Positions 42,914 through 54,060 are shown, numbered from the stretch's first letter. The stretch is 64,000 nucleotides of DNA from Metaphire vulgaris (GCA_018105865.1 CM030868.1:8878245-8942244); one strand, 5' to 3'. Made by a program: numbers and translations. The notes: generated by a model not told the origin, from the letters alone.

Positions 42914-43020
42914 AATAACATTTTTGTTGCATGGTTCTTCACTAAGAACAACTTCAAGATCTTTTTTGGCCAGATGATAACGAGTAAGACCCTGATAAGC
43001 AGAAGCTCGACGAAGAATAG
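42914..43020 (-). CDS. SPAG1: SPAG1-like exon a (end of first TPR domain)
   Basis: A 107-bp exon begins with two bases of a split codon (probably alanine) and ends at phase 0. It encodes ILRRASAYQGLTRYHLAKKD then LEVVLSEEPCNKNVI. It corresponds to the K-A-L-L-R-R-A-x-x-Y helix and last helix of the first TPR domain. The acceptor is TTTTAAAG, the donor ATT then GTAAGTTC. A 356-bp intron separates it from exon b. The preceding exon, expected to encode an NNRA-type TPR half, was not found anywhere from 43021 to 64000. Confidence 0.82.
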
Positions 43021-43204
43021 CTTTAAAAATACAAATAAGTCATATATCCACACTTTAAGCTTTTAGACAAAGAAATAATTTCATGATTTTACAAGAAAAT
43101 TCAAAGCCTAAATGACTGCAAAATTTACATCAAGCATTGTGGATGACGATGAAAGACTATAGAAAATTTCTACAGTAAAGAATTCTTTTGGGGCACATTA
43201 GAGT

Positions 43205-45425
43205 CAGGTCAGGTCAGGTCTTCGTCCTCTAGCTGTGTCCAGCTATTGACTTCTCCATGACATCTCTCCAAAGTTCTCTGTCCTTTGCTATTTCTTCCAA
43301 AGTCATTCGGTGTCTTCCGTCAGTTTTTCCATTGAGATTCAGCCATGCCATGTGCAGATCCTCTTCCAAACCGTCCACCCATCATCTTTTAGGTCTTCCT
43401 TTAGATCTCTCTCCCCTCTGGTTTGTAGTTGAAAATTCGTTTTGGGTTTCTTATTTCTTCCATTCTGAGTATGTGTCCAGTCCAATTCATTCTTCTCTTT
43501 CTGATGACTTCCATGATGCTCGGTTGCAGTGTTCTCTCTCTAACTTCTTCATTTGTTATATGTTCTTTGTATCCAATCCTTAGTATTCTTCTAAGCCATT
43601 TATTTCCTGTTGCTATTAATTTTTTCTCCAGTTCTTTTTTTATGGTCCAAAATTCACATCCATAAATTAGTATTGGTAATTTGGTAATATACAAGTGTTG
43701 AGAATTCTTAGTTTTGCTTTCATCCCAATGTCATGTCTTTTGGAAATTTTGGTATGTAGCCTGTTGAAAGTTGATCCTGCCATTGCTATTCTTCATTTAA
43801 TCTCCAAGTTTGAGCCTCCTTTTGCTTCCAATTCACTTCCCAAATAATGAAATTCTTCACTATTTCAATTTCTTTTCCGTTGTGTGATACTATTGGCCAT
43901 TCTCCAACTTTTTTTAATTGGCAAAATTTTTGTTTTATTAGTGTTTATTTTCAGTCCAAATTTTCCACTCTCTGTTATTAAGGCCAATGTTAACTCTACA
44001 ATCGAGAGGCATTACGCTATTAGGCATGTATCATCAGCATATTCTGCATCATCTATGTTTCCTGTATTTAGAGATGTTCCAACCCACTTGTATTTTCAAT
44101 CCGTCTTATGATGTAATCTAACATAATGTTGAAGAGTATTGGTGATAGGACACATCCTTGTCTAAATCCTGCTTTGATTTTAAACTACTCAGTTTCTTCT
44201 CTGTCAATTCTGATACATGCTAAAACTGTGCTGTATAAATTTTCAATTAGTCTTATTATTTTGACATGAATGCCATATTTCCCCAAGAGTTTCCACGCCC
44301 CTTCTCTCCAGATTGAGTCATAAGTTTGGGCAAAATCAATGAAGCACATAACCAAATCTTCATTAAATTCTAATTTTTTCTCAATGAGTTGTCGAAGGAT
44401 GAAGATTTGGTCAGAGCATCCTCTTCCTTTCCTGAATCCACACTGGTTTTCCATCAGAGTTTCATCCACTGTGTCATTTATTCTGTTTAACATGACTCTG
44501 GTTAGTGTTGTTTTAGTTATTCATTTGGTTTTAGTTTATAATTAGTTAATGCCAACCTAGTTTTAGTTACTGTATAGTTATTGTAGTTATATTATTATAG
44601 TTATTGTATATAGTTTTAGTTACAGTTACAGTAATAGTTAACTAAATATAACTTGAGAATGTTTTAGTTACAGTTAGTCAAGTTTTAGTTATAGTTAGTT
44701 ATAGTTATTGATAAAACAAAGTGTACAGTACACTTGATTTCAAAGAAAGGCACAATAGTACTATAGGAACTGCCATAAGTACGGAAACAATCTGTAGCTT
44801 TAACTGCACAGTGCACACAGGCCACATGTACAGTTGGCCGCAGAGATGGACCAGACGACCAGTCAGCCAATGCAGCTGGCTGCTAGTCATTGTCAATGAC
44901 TCATTGCCTAATTTGTCCTATGCATTCAGCATTAAATGATGCTGCTGCAGCCTGCAAGGCATGCACTGCTGCCACTGCAGCCGTACACTAAACTGAACTA
45001 GCCAACTAGAGCACCGAGCTGAGGGCAGGAGATATCGAAGGCAACGATGAGGTTGGGTTTGCAGCTGCCCGATTACTTAACCTACGCAAAGCAAGGGTGC
45101 TGCCATCGCTGCCGGCGGCAATGTGATTCTGTTGAGACAGATGCAACGAAGCATTCACGTTTAATTTGCTAGTTATCGTTATTAGGTTTCAGTTATTATT
45201 AGTTAGACAGGTTTTAGTTATCGTTGCTCGTTAGTTATTGGACCAAGCATTTCAGTTATTATTAGTTACAGTTATTTAGTGGTGTTTTAGTTATAGTTAC
45301 AGTTATCGTTAATGAAAATCTTTAGTTTCCATTAACGATTATTTTCATTATCGTTAACGAGATCAACACTAACTCTGGTGAAAACTTTCCCTGGTACACT
45401 TAAGAGACTGATTCTTCTGGCGTTG
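43205..45425 (-). mobile_element. LINE, RT, interrupted by a hAT
   Basis: The minus-strand RT reads ARRISLLSVPGKVFTRV (about 45425-45380), then after the hAT MLNRINDTVDETLMENQCGF, RKGRGCSDQIFILRQLIEKK, MCFIDFAQTYDSIWREGAWK, FRQGCVLSPILFNIMLDYII in a shifted frame, and a C-terminus with GRPKR and RELWRDVMEKS near 43250. The 3' end is near 43205 with short AGGTC repeats. It has many frameshifts. Confidence 0.82.
44503..45371. mobile_element. 869-bp hAT-type element, duplication ACTCTGGT
   Basis: ACTCTGGT is duplicated at 44495-44502 and 45372-45379. The ends read TAGTGTTGTTTTAGTTATTC and, inward from the right, TAGTGTTGATCTCGTTAACG. Dense TTAGTTACAGTTA-type subterminal repeats lie at both sides. 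It is non-coding. Removing it joins FTRV to MLNRIND in the host LINE. Confidence 0.88.
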
Positions 45426-45799
45426 TTGTTGACATTAGAGTAGTGATAAGGTTTTTGCGAAGCACTTGGAAGTGATGGGTTTGAAACAAGTTACCCATCC
45501 CTAATTGTTTGTGAAGAAGGTAACAGAACACTGCCTGACACATTTTGTCCCTGGGTGGTGTAAAAGCTGATTGGACTTGCCTTAGGGCAAAAAACAAATC
45601 ATCATAAAAATAATTCGGTTGATTGCATGCAAATTGATCAGTCCTAATTCGGTGGGTAAAATTGACCAGTGGACTTATTGATTGGCTATAAAGCTTCTTA
45701 AAATTTCTTAAAATTATAGCAAAAGATCAAGCGTAATCATTTAATAACTGTTAATCGATGCATAAACATAAAATCACATAATGCAACGTAATGCTATAG
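45426..45799. other. Unassigned AT-rich stretch
   Basis: No firm feature was recognised. A LINE remnant may continue for a short distance above 45425 on the minus strand. Confidence 0.4.
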
Positions 45800-46215
45800 A
45801 CTCTAGGAGCTGTCCATTAATTACGTCAACAATTTAGGGGAGGGGTTTGAAAACGTTCGACAGTTGTTGACAGGGGAGGGAGGTCAAGCAAAGTTGACAT
45901 CAACAATTTCACTTTTTGAAAATAATAAAAAAATAGGAAATTTAATGGAATACTACTTATTACAATGAAAAAAAGCATGGCAAAAAGTCATCACCACCAC
46001 ATTTTGACACTGAATGAGCAAAAAAGGGAAAAAATTGTCATCACCGCAAAAATAATATCCTTGTTATTGAGACTTGTCATTGATCTTGGGGGAAGGGTCA
46101 AAAGTTTTTGACATAATTATAGGGGTAACTGAAAGTTGACAGTTGTTGACAAGGGGGAGGGGGTCAAAAATTGCCCCAAAATTGTTGACATAATTAATGG
46201 ACAGCCCCCTATAGA
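45800..46215. mobile_element. MITE with GCTGTCCATTAATTA ends
   Basis: The left end TAGGAGCTGTCCATTAATTA (with ACGTCAACAATTT) and the right end read inward (TAGGGGGCTGTCCATTAATT, with ATGTCAACAATTT) are inverted repeats of about 35 bp. TTGACA and GGGGAGGG motifs recur on both sides. TATAGA flanks both ends, but the exact target duplication is unclear. Confidence 0.75.
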
Positions 46216-46319
46216 GTATAGATGTCTGTCCTTGTTACAAATATGACATATGAGCTAACACACACAAGTCCATATCCGGCTACGGCTTCATTGACGCGTT
46301 CATTCACACCTCGGGGTCC

Positions 46320-47030
46320 TGTTAGACGAATCGCTTTCGCTCAATGGCCACATCAGCAATGTCACTCGGAGCTCATTCTATCAGCTTCGGAGGATCAGGG
46401 CGATCTTCCGGCACCTTCCAACATCGGCAGCGATTCAACTTGTGCGCGCCGTCGTCATCACGAGGATTGACTACTGTAATAGCATCCTCCTCGGCCTACC
46501 AGATGCCCAACTGAGCCGGTTGCAGATGCTACTCAATGCTTCTGCCCGCATGATCTACGGTGCCAGACGGGGCAAGCACGTCACCCCCTTACTCAAGGAC
46601 AAGCTGCACTGGCTGTGCATCCCCGAGCGCATCATCTACAAGAGATGCTGCCTGACATTCTGGGCCCTCAATGATCCTGTCTGCCCGTTCTATTTAGCTG
46701 AACTTGTACATAGGCCCCCGCTTACTGATTGTCGGCGGCAGCTTCGTTCCTGTAATAGGGTCCAATTGGTCATACCCCCTCCGTCTAAGACACCTAAGAC
46801 AGTGAAATTTGGGAAGAGGTCTTTCACCCGGGGGAATCCCATCCTTTGGAACGAGCTGCCCGACTTTATGACCAACGCGACTATTACTAGTCTTGAAATG
46901 TTCGCTACCAGACTGAAGACGCACTTGTTTAGCATCTCATTTAAGTGCAATGTGTAAAGCGCTCTTGATCTTGGCCTGCTGTGACAATAGCGCTATATAA
47001 ATTGGCTTAATAACTAACTAACTTATTAGC
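46320..47030 (+). mobile_element. LINE 3' end, largely intact C-terminal ORF
   Basis: The frame to 46957 encodes ITRIDYCNSILLGLPDAQLS, RLQMLLNASARMIYGARRGK, DKLHWLCIPERIIYKRCCLT and FGKRSFTRGNPILWNELPDF, ending in RLKTHLFSISFKCNV. The 3' UTR reads GCGCTATATAAATTGGCTTA with a TAACTAACTAACT tail. Its minus-strand relative is 32065-32358. It is 5'-truncated but otherwise among the youngest-looking LINE copies here. Confidence 0.87.
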
Positions 47031-47041
47031 ATTAGTAGAGA

Positions 47042-47270
47042 TGATTGCTTGTCTCCGTGATACCAGCAATGCCCTGCAGCTGCAGGAATTTAGTTTTTTG
47101 CTTCTGCAGGTCAGCCTTGATTCCCTTCAAGAAAGTGCAAATGTTGGGGTGGTGACACTGAAAGAGTGACTGCATTCCATAATGGAATCCTTCTGTGATG
47201 TTTGCGGTATGGGCCATAACACTACTATCAGCTCCATGTTTGTTCCACAATTCGACACTACCGTATTTTC
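47042..47270 (-). pseudogene. MULE-type transposase fragment
   Basis: The minus-strand translation WNKHGADSSVMAHTANITEG then FHYGMQSLFQCHHPNICTFL then KGIKADLQKQKTKFLQ resembles the C-terminal end of MULE/FLYWCH-type transposase proteins (a G(W/F)HxxxxxLxxxxHPxxxxFL pattern). Only about 75 residues are seen, and no element termini were found. Confidence 0.6.
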
Positions 47271-47645
47271 ACGCATATACCAAGCACACGTTGTTATGAG
47301 AACCTCTTCCAAACAGTATTTACTTACTTGTTAATGTGAATTATTCGCTAGGTGGTATCTTGGCAGTGGGCGTAATTGGCTTCCGGTTAAGATTTTTCTA
47401 ATGGAACTATTCTTGATTAAATAAAATATTAAAATCTATTGCAATCTTGTCTTAATTTACAATATTATGCGGTGAGCCCTCTACAACGTGTATACCGCAC
47501 ACATGTGTATACTGCGCACATTTGGGCAGTTTGTTTTAATTAAATTTGTATAGCGCACACACATATATAGAGCACATGGCACACGTGACGTCATGTCCAC
47601 GAGCAGTTTATTTGTGTCCTAGTACAGCATAAGTCGCTGCTGCGT
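47271..47645. other. Fragments with GTATACCGCACACATG motifs
   Basis: About 47490-47580 contains TATACCGCACACATGTGTAT-type repeats resembling 36080-36130 and the end near 63860. No gene was recognised. Confidence 0.4.
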
Positions 47646-48225
47646 ATACAGTACATACTCATGATAAAGTCGATCCGAGTATAAGTCGACCCCTAGATTT
47701 TGGGGATTTGAAGGTGTCTAAAGTCATTGACCCGGCTATAAGTCGAAGTGACGTCACCGCGGCAAACCCTCTTGAGGTGATAGTGAGAGTTGGAACAATG
47801 GCGGACGCGAAGTGGGCATGTGGCGGCAACGGCGCCATTGTTTTGATTGAAAAACTGCGTTTTAGCTTTGAACTATCGAGAAACTGAAAGATTTTGACAT
47901 TCCCAGATTGATTCCTGACGATTAAGAAAATTTTAAACCTGCTATTCGCTCATTCTTGACAATATAAAAATCTTAATTACCGGTAATCTTGAATTTTTTT
48001 ATATTTATGTAGCGCCAATAATTAATTAATATTTACGTGACGCCTATAAATTACCAATCTTAAAAATAATTAATTACGCAAAGAGTTAGCTAAATTAATT
48101 ATTTTTGACATCCTATGCATGGAAACTTCACCCAACAGTTAGTGACTCGTGTATAAGTCGAGATGAGGATATATAACCTGTGAATTGGCCTTACATTTCT
48201 CGACTTTATCATGAATATATACGGT
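47646..48225 (-). mobile_element. TA-flanked MITE, copy 2 (reversed)
   Basis: It runs from ACTCATGATAAAGTCGATCC to TCATGAATATATACGG and contains the reverse complement of copy 1, including AAAACTGCGTTTTAGCTTTG and CACCGCGGCAAACC. It is uninterrupted and serves as the empty-site reference for copies 3 and 4. Confidence 0.82.
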
Positions 48226-48469
48226 AGGTCCCAGGTACTAAAAATTGAAAAATTTTATGCAAATTCCATATATAAGTTGCTGCAGAGTATAAGTCGCAGC
48301 CTCAACAGGAAATTACAGGTAACCTCTTATTGATATGGTTCTAAGTACTGATTGTGATAAAAAACGTTGTTGAATGCATGTAATGTATAACAAATTGCGT
48401 AATAAAAGAAATACAAAAGTCTGGCATTTGGTGTTGTCCATTTTATATTACGTAAAGTGTTCTTTTGTT

Positions 48470-48631
48470 ATTGAATTCTAGTTATTTATTGCTTTTTCAT
48501 TAGTGAATTCTAGTTATTTAGTGATCTTTCATTAACAAATTATAGTTATTCAGAGCTTGAGCTTTTGTTACCAAATCCTAGTTATTTAGCACTTTCATTA
48601 GCGAATTCTAGTTTCATTAGAGAATTCTAGT
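48470..48631. repeat. Degenerate TTCTAGTTATTTAG tandem repeat
   Basis: Four or five units of about 40-50 bp share GAATTCTAGTTATTTAGTG and a TCATTA block. One more unit lies at about 51637-51670 beyond the inserted MITE, so the MITE landed within this array. Confidence 0.7.
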
Positions 48632-49218
48632 TACCGTATATATTCGAGACAAAGTCAAGAAATTTAAGGCCAATTCACAGGTTATATATCCTGATCTCGA
48701 CTTATACTCGAGGCACTAACTGTTGGGTAAAGTTTCCATACATAGTATGTCGAAAATAATTAATTTAGCTAACTCTTTGCGTAATTATTTTCAACATACG
48801 CTACGGCATCTAAATAAAAGTGGACATCAGCACTTTTAAGATTGGTAATATATAGGCGCCACATAAATATTAATTAAACATTGGAGCTACATAAATATAA
48901 AAAATTCAAGATTACCGGTAATTAAGATTGTTATATTGTCAAGAATGAGCGAATAGCAGGTTTAAAATTTTCTTATTCGTCAGGAATCAATCTGGGAATG
49001 TCAAAATCGTTCAGTTTCTCGATAGTTCAAAGCTAAAATGCAGTTTTTCAATCAAAACAATGGCGCCGCAGCCGCCACATGCCCACTTCGTGTCCGCCAT
49101 TGTTCCGACTCTCACTATCACCTCAAGAGGGTTCACCACGGTGACGTCACTTCGACTAATAGCCGGGTCAACGACTTTAGACACCTTCAAATACCCAAAA
49201 TCTAGGGTCGACTTATAC

Positions 49219-51597
49219 CACTGGTCAACAAATTTTATGCAAGTTTTTGTTTCCTCTACAAATTTTGGTGAAACTAATAGATTTTGACTTGCTGAACACA
49301 AATATGTAATTAGAATTTCTGTATCACGTAAGGTTTTTAAGAAATCGACAATTTAGCATTTAGTATTGTAACGTCTTCTGCAACATAATCCTACAGAAGG
49401 ATCTAGGCAATAATGACAAGACATGAGAAAATTAGAAATGTTTTGCTGTAGATTTTCCTTTGTAGTCACTGTCCTGTGCTTCACGTATCAGTGACCAACA
49501 GTAGTCTCCGAGCATAGGCGGACTCCACTTTCTCTGGTAGCGTTTCGATGCTGGCAATGTCTTTGTGAAATCTTTCACCATGTTCATCACTGACATGACG
49601 CCGAGATTGTCCGGGAAGAAGTCAAGTGAGAATGAAGGAAGTGTATCTTCAGTGACATGTTGCATTTCATTGCCTTGTAAGCTTGTAGCAGATTTCCAAC
49701 TTGTTCAACATAGTTTGGCGCCTTGTAGTTGCCCAGAAAGTTAGCAACAACATCCCTGAAGGCTGTCCAGGCAACATGCTCGGCACCCTGCAGAAGGCCC
49801 TCAAAGTGACTGTCCTTGAGCATCTCTCGAATCTGTGGGCCAACAAAAACGCCTTTTTTTATTTTAGCATCACTGGTGCGTGGAAACCTCTGTCGTAAGT
49901 ATGTAAAGGCTTCACTTTCTTTGTTCATTGCTTTGACAAAGATTTTCATTAACCCAAGTTTGATGTGCAAAGGTGGGAGATAAATGTTCTTCGGATCAAC
50001 AAGAGGATCATGTTTAACGTTCTTCTCTCCTGGAACCAAGTCCCTGCGAGGTGGCCAGACCTTTCTCACGTAATGTGAATCTCTAGCTCGGCTGTCCCAC
50101 TCGCAAAGAAAGCAGCAGTACTTGGTGTAGCCTAGCTGCAGACCGAGTATAATTGCAACAACTTTCAGATCTCCACATATATTCCAGTTGTATCACGAGT
50201 ATTCTATGTGTTTCAATAGCAGCTGCATGTTCTCATATGTTTCCTTCATGTAAGCAGCATGTCCAATTGGTACTGAAGGGTATGAATTGCCATTGTGCAG
50301 CAAAACAGCCTTTAAACTTAACAGCGAAGAGTCAACAAAAAGTCGCCATTCGGATGGATTGTGCTTACAGCCGAAAGCAGAAAGCAATCCATCAATGTCA
50401 ATGCAAAAAAGTAAGACTGTCGATTTTTGAAGAATCGAGTCAAGTCTTCATGCCGTTTAAAATACTGAAATTTTTGTACCTGGAGAGAGCAGATTCCATC
50501 CTTGCAACCTAGATCCAAGCAATTCTGCTTGATTTTTGACAAATCTAAGTCTCTGACCAGATCATTGAGCTCTGCCTGAGAAATCAAATGAGGATTGCTG
50601 GATGTCGATGGCTCAAACTCTGGGTCTTCCGTAGCTGAATCATCAACTATCTGCAGTATTTCATCTGTCTCTGCATGCTCGTCCTCGTCCTCCAGTGTCC
50701 AAAACTCGGGGTTTGGAACAGAAAGACTCTCTCGTGTGTGGAACTGGTCTCATTGCCGAGGCAAGGTTAGGATACTCAATAGACTTCCTATTCTTTGAAG
50801 AAAATCCTGTAACATTCGTCATGCAGAAATAGCAATCCGTTACATGATTATTCTGCTCCTCCATATCATTGGTATGGCAAATGGCATGGATGGACGCTTA
50901 CCAAAGCCAAGCTCGCAGACTGGTAGCACAAGATGAACAACATATATGAGGTGCCCATACTTTGTCCTGGTCGCCAATTTTGCATCCAAAGTATAACTCA
51001 TATCCTTTCTTTATGATTGCTGCCATACTCCGCTTCTGTGATTTCAACGTAAACTCTCCACAGATGTAGCAGAACGTGTCACTGCTATTGCGACATCGAC
51101 GCGACATTTCAGAAACTTTAATTAAATTAGTTAATATATTCAATTCACAGCCTTTAACTAAACAGTTATATCTCATCAAATAGAAAGACTGCAGCTGCTT
51201 CCTAGTGCTGCTTGGTATTTATATAGGACTGCGTAACTATAGCAACAATACATGCTAGGCATGTAGTCTTGAAGACAGGTTTGGGCGCGTCTGGGCATGT
51301 CTGGACATGCCTAATTATACTAATTTTCAAAATCCATGTACTTAAGTGAGCCAGTAGTACATATTACATCTGTTATGGCGGTCACATAAGATTCTTGCCT
51401 AACCTGAATACCCATAACTCAGATAACTCTCGAAAACCACGATTTTAAAATTCTTATAATTTTAAAATTTAAAATCAGCTTTTTCTCAAAAAACTTACGT
51501 GATAGGAAAATTTCAAAATTATTCCTGTTATCAGCATGACAAAATCTACCTGGAACATCAGAAATTGCACAGGAAACAAAAACCTTGTTGACCAGTG
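49219..51597 (-). mobile_element. CACTG-ended DNA transposon, 3-bp duplication TAC
   Basis: TAC is duplicated at 49216-49218 and 51598-51600. The ends are CACTGGTCAACAA (left) and exactly the same 13 bp read inward from the right; a GTTTTTGTTTCC block follows on both sides. CACTG termini with a 3-bp target duplication fit the CACTA/EnSpm pattern. The 2379-bp element carries one broken gene (49434-51106) on the minus strand. The empty site is visible in sister MITE copies. Confidence 0.85.
49434..51106 (-). pseudogene. Uncharacterised high-copy family protein with DDE-like residues
   Basis: In order on the minus strand: MSRRCRNSSDTFCYICGEFT and KVWAPHICCSSC (zinc-type cysteines, about 51106-50910), HVTDCYFCMTNVTGFSSKNR (about 50840), HLISQAELNDLVRDLDLSKI (about 50590-50530), EWRLFVDSSLLSLKAVLLHN (about 50350-50290), CGDLKVVAIILGLQLGYTKY and CCFLCEWDSRA (about 50180-50090), YLPPLHIKLGLMKIFVKAMN, FVGPQIREMLKDSHFEG, CNMSLKIHFLHSH, SDEHGERFHKDI (about 49590-49555, shifted frame) and KWSPPMLGDYCWSLIREAQD. 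Several frameshifts break it. From memory this family recurs in many copies in invertebrate genomes. The acids in VDSS, GDLK and DEHGERFH fit a D-D-E triad (inference). Confidence 0.7.
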
Positions 51598-51664
51598 TAC
51601 TCGGATCGACTTTATCTCGAGTATATACGGTAGTTAGAGCCTTCGTTAGCAAATTCTAGTTATT

Positions 51665-53830
51665 TAGTGTAAAGTAAAAAAGTAAAGCAAAATCTCGTGG
51701 ATTTCTAAAGCGCCTTGGAAAGCAGCACAACAGCAGCTGCTTATTCTTAGGCGCTCAGCCTCTCTTAAAATAGCTATAGAAAAGGTATGTTATCAGCCAG
51801 GCAATAGTCAACGTCCAAAGGGTAGTGAGGCTAGGTTGTTACAGCTATGGAGGATATGATTTTAGAACAAGGAATGATTTAAGCTTAGACCTGAAGACTT
51901 GAGGAGATAATGCGGGAGTTATAGGAAATGAGCAATCAGATTTTATTGTTTGAAAGTGTCCAAGTCTGTGGAGAGAAGCTGGGATCGAGTTCCAAAGTTC
52001 AGGTGAGGCGTATGAGAAGGCACGGTTGCAAATTTTCAGGGATGACTGACTGAGTGGGCGTGACAGAGTGAGGCAAGATGATGAACGTGTGGGTTGAGGA
52101 GGCTGAGGGGTTAATAGTGATCCAAGGTAGACAGGTTTTGATGACTGAAGTGAGCTATGTGTAAGTGTTATTATCTTATATTGGATACGTTCAGTTATTT
52201 TAAGCCAATGTAATGATTTTAGAATGAGTGAAATATGGGAGAATTTAGGTGACTTAGTAACAGCACGAGCAAGTGCATTTTGTATTGATTGCAACTTGTT
52301 GATAGAGGCTTTGGGAAGGTTATAGTAGAGGGAGTTACAATAATCTAATTTGGAGTGGACTATTGAGGTGGCAATTGTGGAGGCAGTTTTAGTATCTAGG
52401 CAAGGACGTAGGCGGCGAAGGTCACGAATATGAACATAGCAGGTTTTTGATAGTTGGGAAATTTGTGATTCGAAGTTTAGAAAAGAATCAAATTTGAATC
52501 CTAGATTTATAGCAGTTGGAACAGGGATTATTGTTGTGTCAGAAGCCAAAACTAGTTTAGGATTGTCAATTTTTTTGAGTTGTTGGGGTAGTCCAATTAA
52601 AAGAAACTCTGTCTTAGAAGGGTTAAGAGCGAAGAGATTAGATGACATCCAAGCAGAGATTGATGAGAATGCAGATTCAAGCTCAATAATAGAAGCATTG
52701 AATGAAAGGTGAGAAGGAAGGGAATAGCTGAGTGTCATCGGCATAGAGTCGGTGATTTAAGTTAAAGGAATTAATTAACCCCTTAACTGGGTATTTAACT
52801 GTAACTCAATGTAAAATGAACGGATATATCCGGGGTCCCCAGTTAAGGGGTTAAAGATGAGAGCGGTGTGGTGTAAAGGCTGAACAGTACAGGCCCAAGA
52901 ACAGATCCTTGAGGCACTCCAAAATCTACAGTGTGAGATATAGAAATTTGGCTAAGACATGACACTTGAACAGACCGGGATTTAAGATAAGATGAAAACC
53001 AGTTGTGAGCTATTTCAGATATTCCAAACCAGATAGAGAGTCGTTCGAGCATAATTTTGTGATCTATGGTATCAAATGCAGCAGAGAGGTCAAGGAGACA
53101 AAGGCCAGTAACTTGTCGGAGACCAATTGCGGTTAAGAGTCTGTCATGAATGTAGGCGAGAATGGTTTCAGTTGAGTGATGTTTAGTGTAGGCAGACTGA
53201 TGAGCATTATATAGCGAGTTATTTGAAAGGTGTTCGGTCAGTCTAGAAAGCACAATTTTCTCAGTAAGTTTTGATAGAAGTGAAAGATTTGAGATGGGGC
53301 GATAGTTATTAAGATCTTCTCTGTCAAGACCAGGCTTTTTTAGGAGAGGAGTGACAAAAGAGTTTTTGAATGAAGATGGGAAAGTGCCTGAGGTAAGAGA
53401 GAGGTTAATGATTCTAGTTATGATAGGCATAAGCACGATGGCACAGTGTTTGAGTAAAGAGGTAGGTATGGGATCTAGGTCACATTGTTTGTTTGGGAGA
53501 GAAAGTAGCAGTTTGGATACCTCTTCATCAGTTGCAGGAGTGAAGCTGGATAAATTGCATGGGGGTTGTGGGGGAGAAGGGTAATGAGGAGAGGTGGTTT
53601 GAGTAATAGTGAAAGACTTAAGAACACTGCGAATCTTAGAGATTTTTGCAGAGAAGAAATTAGCAAAAGATTCAGCAAGTTCTGACAGAGAAATGGATTG
53701 AGGGAGAGGTTTTGATTCTTTGCGATGGAAAAGATCATTTACGGTTTTCCAGAGCTTATGTGTGTTTGAGCTATTTGTTGAAATGATGTTAGAATAGTAC
53801 TTCTTTTTGGCAGATGTAAGGAGATTATGA
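51665..53830 (-). mobile_element. LINE, longest copy in the window, split by a TTAA MITE
   Basis: Minus-strand ORF pieces: LPNKQCDLDPIPTSLLKHCA, LNNYRPISNLSLLSKLTEKI, QSAYTKHHSTETILAYIHDR, CLLDLSAAFDTIDHKIMLER and FGVPQGSVLGPVLFSLYTTP down to 52855. After the MITE come LYADDTQLF (about 52745-52720), WMSSNLFALNPSKTEFLLIG, SKLDYCNSLYYNLPKASINK, HISLILKSLHWLKITERIQY and CNRAFSYASPELWNSIPASL, ending in FRSKLKSFLVLKSYPP. The upstream part and the long 299-codon downstream frame are well preserved. A frameshift lies near the YADD box. Confidence 0.88.
52775..52854. mobile_element. 72-bp piggyBac-type MITE with TTAA duplication
   Basis: TTAA lies at 52775-52778 and 52851-52854. The 72 bp between them has 13-bp perfect terminal inverted repeats, CCCCTTAACTGGG, identical to the left end of the element at 4967. 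It interrupts the LINE about 30 bp upstream of its YADD codons. It is one of the smallest imaginable mobile units. Confidence 0.88.
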
Positions 53831-53834
53831 TACT

Positions 53835-54060
53835 TGTGTCAGTTTATCCATTACTTCCTGTAGCCCTTTTTGACTACCTGCTAGCAAAGCCTGATCGTCT
53901 GCAAAGCGCAGCAACTTTACTAGTACTCCTCCGACTTTGACTCCCTCATCTGTATTCCCCATCGCCTCTTGTACTAATTCTTCGATGTATATGTTAAACA
54001 GCAGCGGTGGCAGTGGGCATCTCTGCCTTACTCCTCTCCCAATCACACATGATTCACTCA
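53835..54060 (-). mobile_element. RT active-site fragment of another LINE
   Basis: The minus-strand frame reads SESCVIGRGVRQRCPLPPLL, FNIYIEELVQEAMGN, LLRFADDQALLAGSQKGLQE and VMDKLTQ, with an intact FADD box. It is cut off on both sides by other repeats. Confidence 0.82.

Larger units (their letters stand above)
48632..51632 (+). mobile_element. TA-flanked MITE, copy 3, split by another transposon
   Basis: The left part (48632-49218) starts TACCGTATATATTCGAGACA and reaches GGGTCGACTTATAC. The right part (51598-51632) resumes TACTCGGATCGACTTTATCT and ends GTATATACGGTA. Joined without one TAC, the sequence equals the uninterrupted copy 1 at about 28415-28459. Confidence 0.85.

Noticed and set aside
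50153..50512. 119-codon plus-strand open frame
   Set aside because: It lies antisense to the conserved minus-strand blocks EWRLFVDSS and CGDLKVV and shows no domain of its own.
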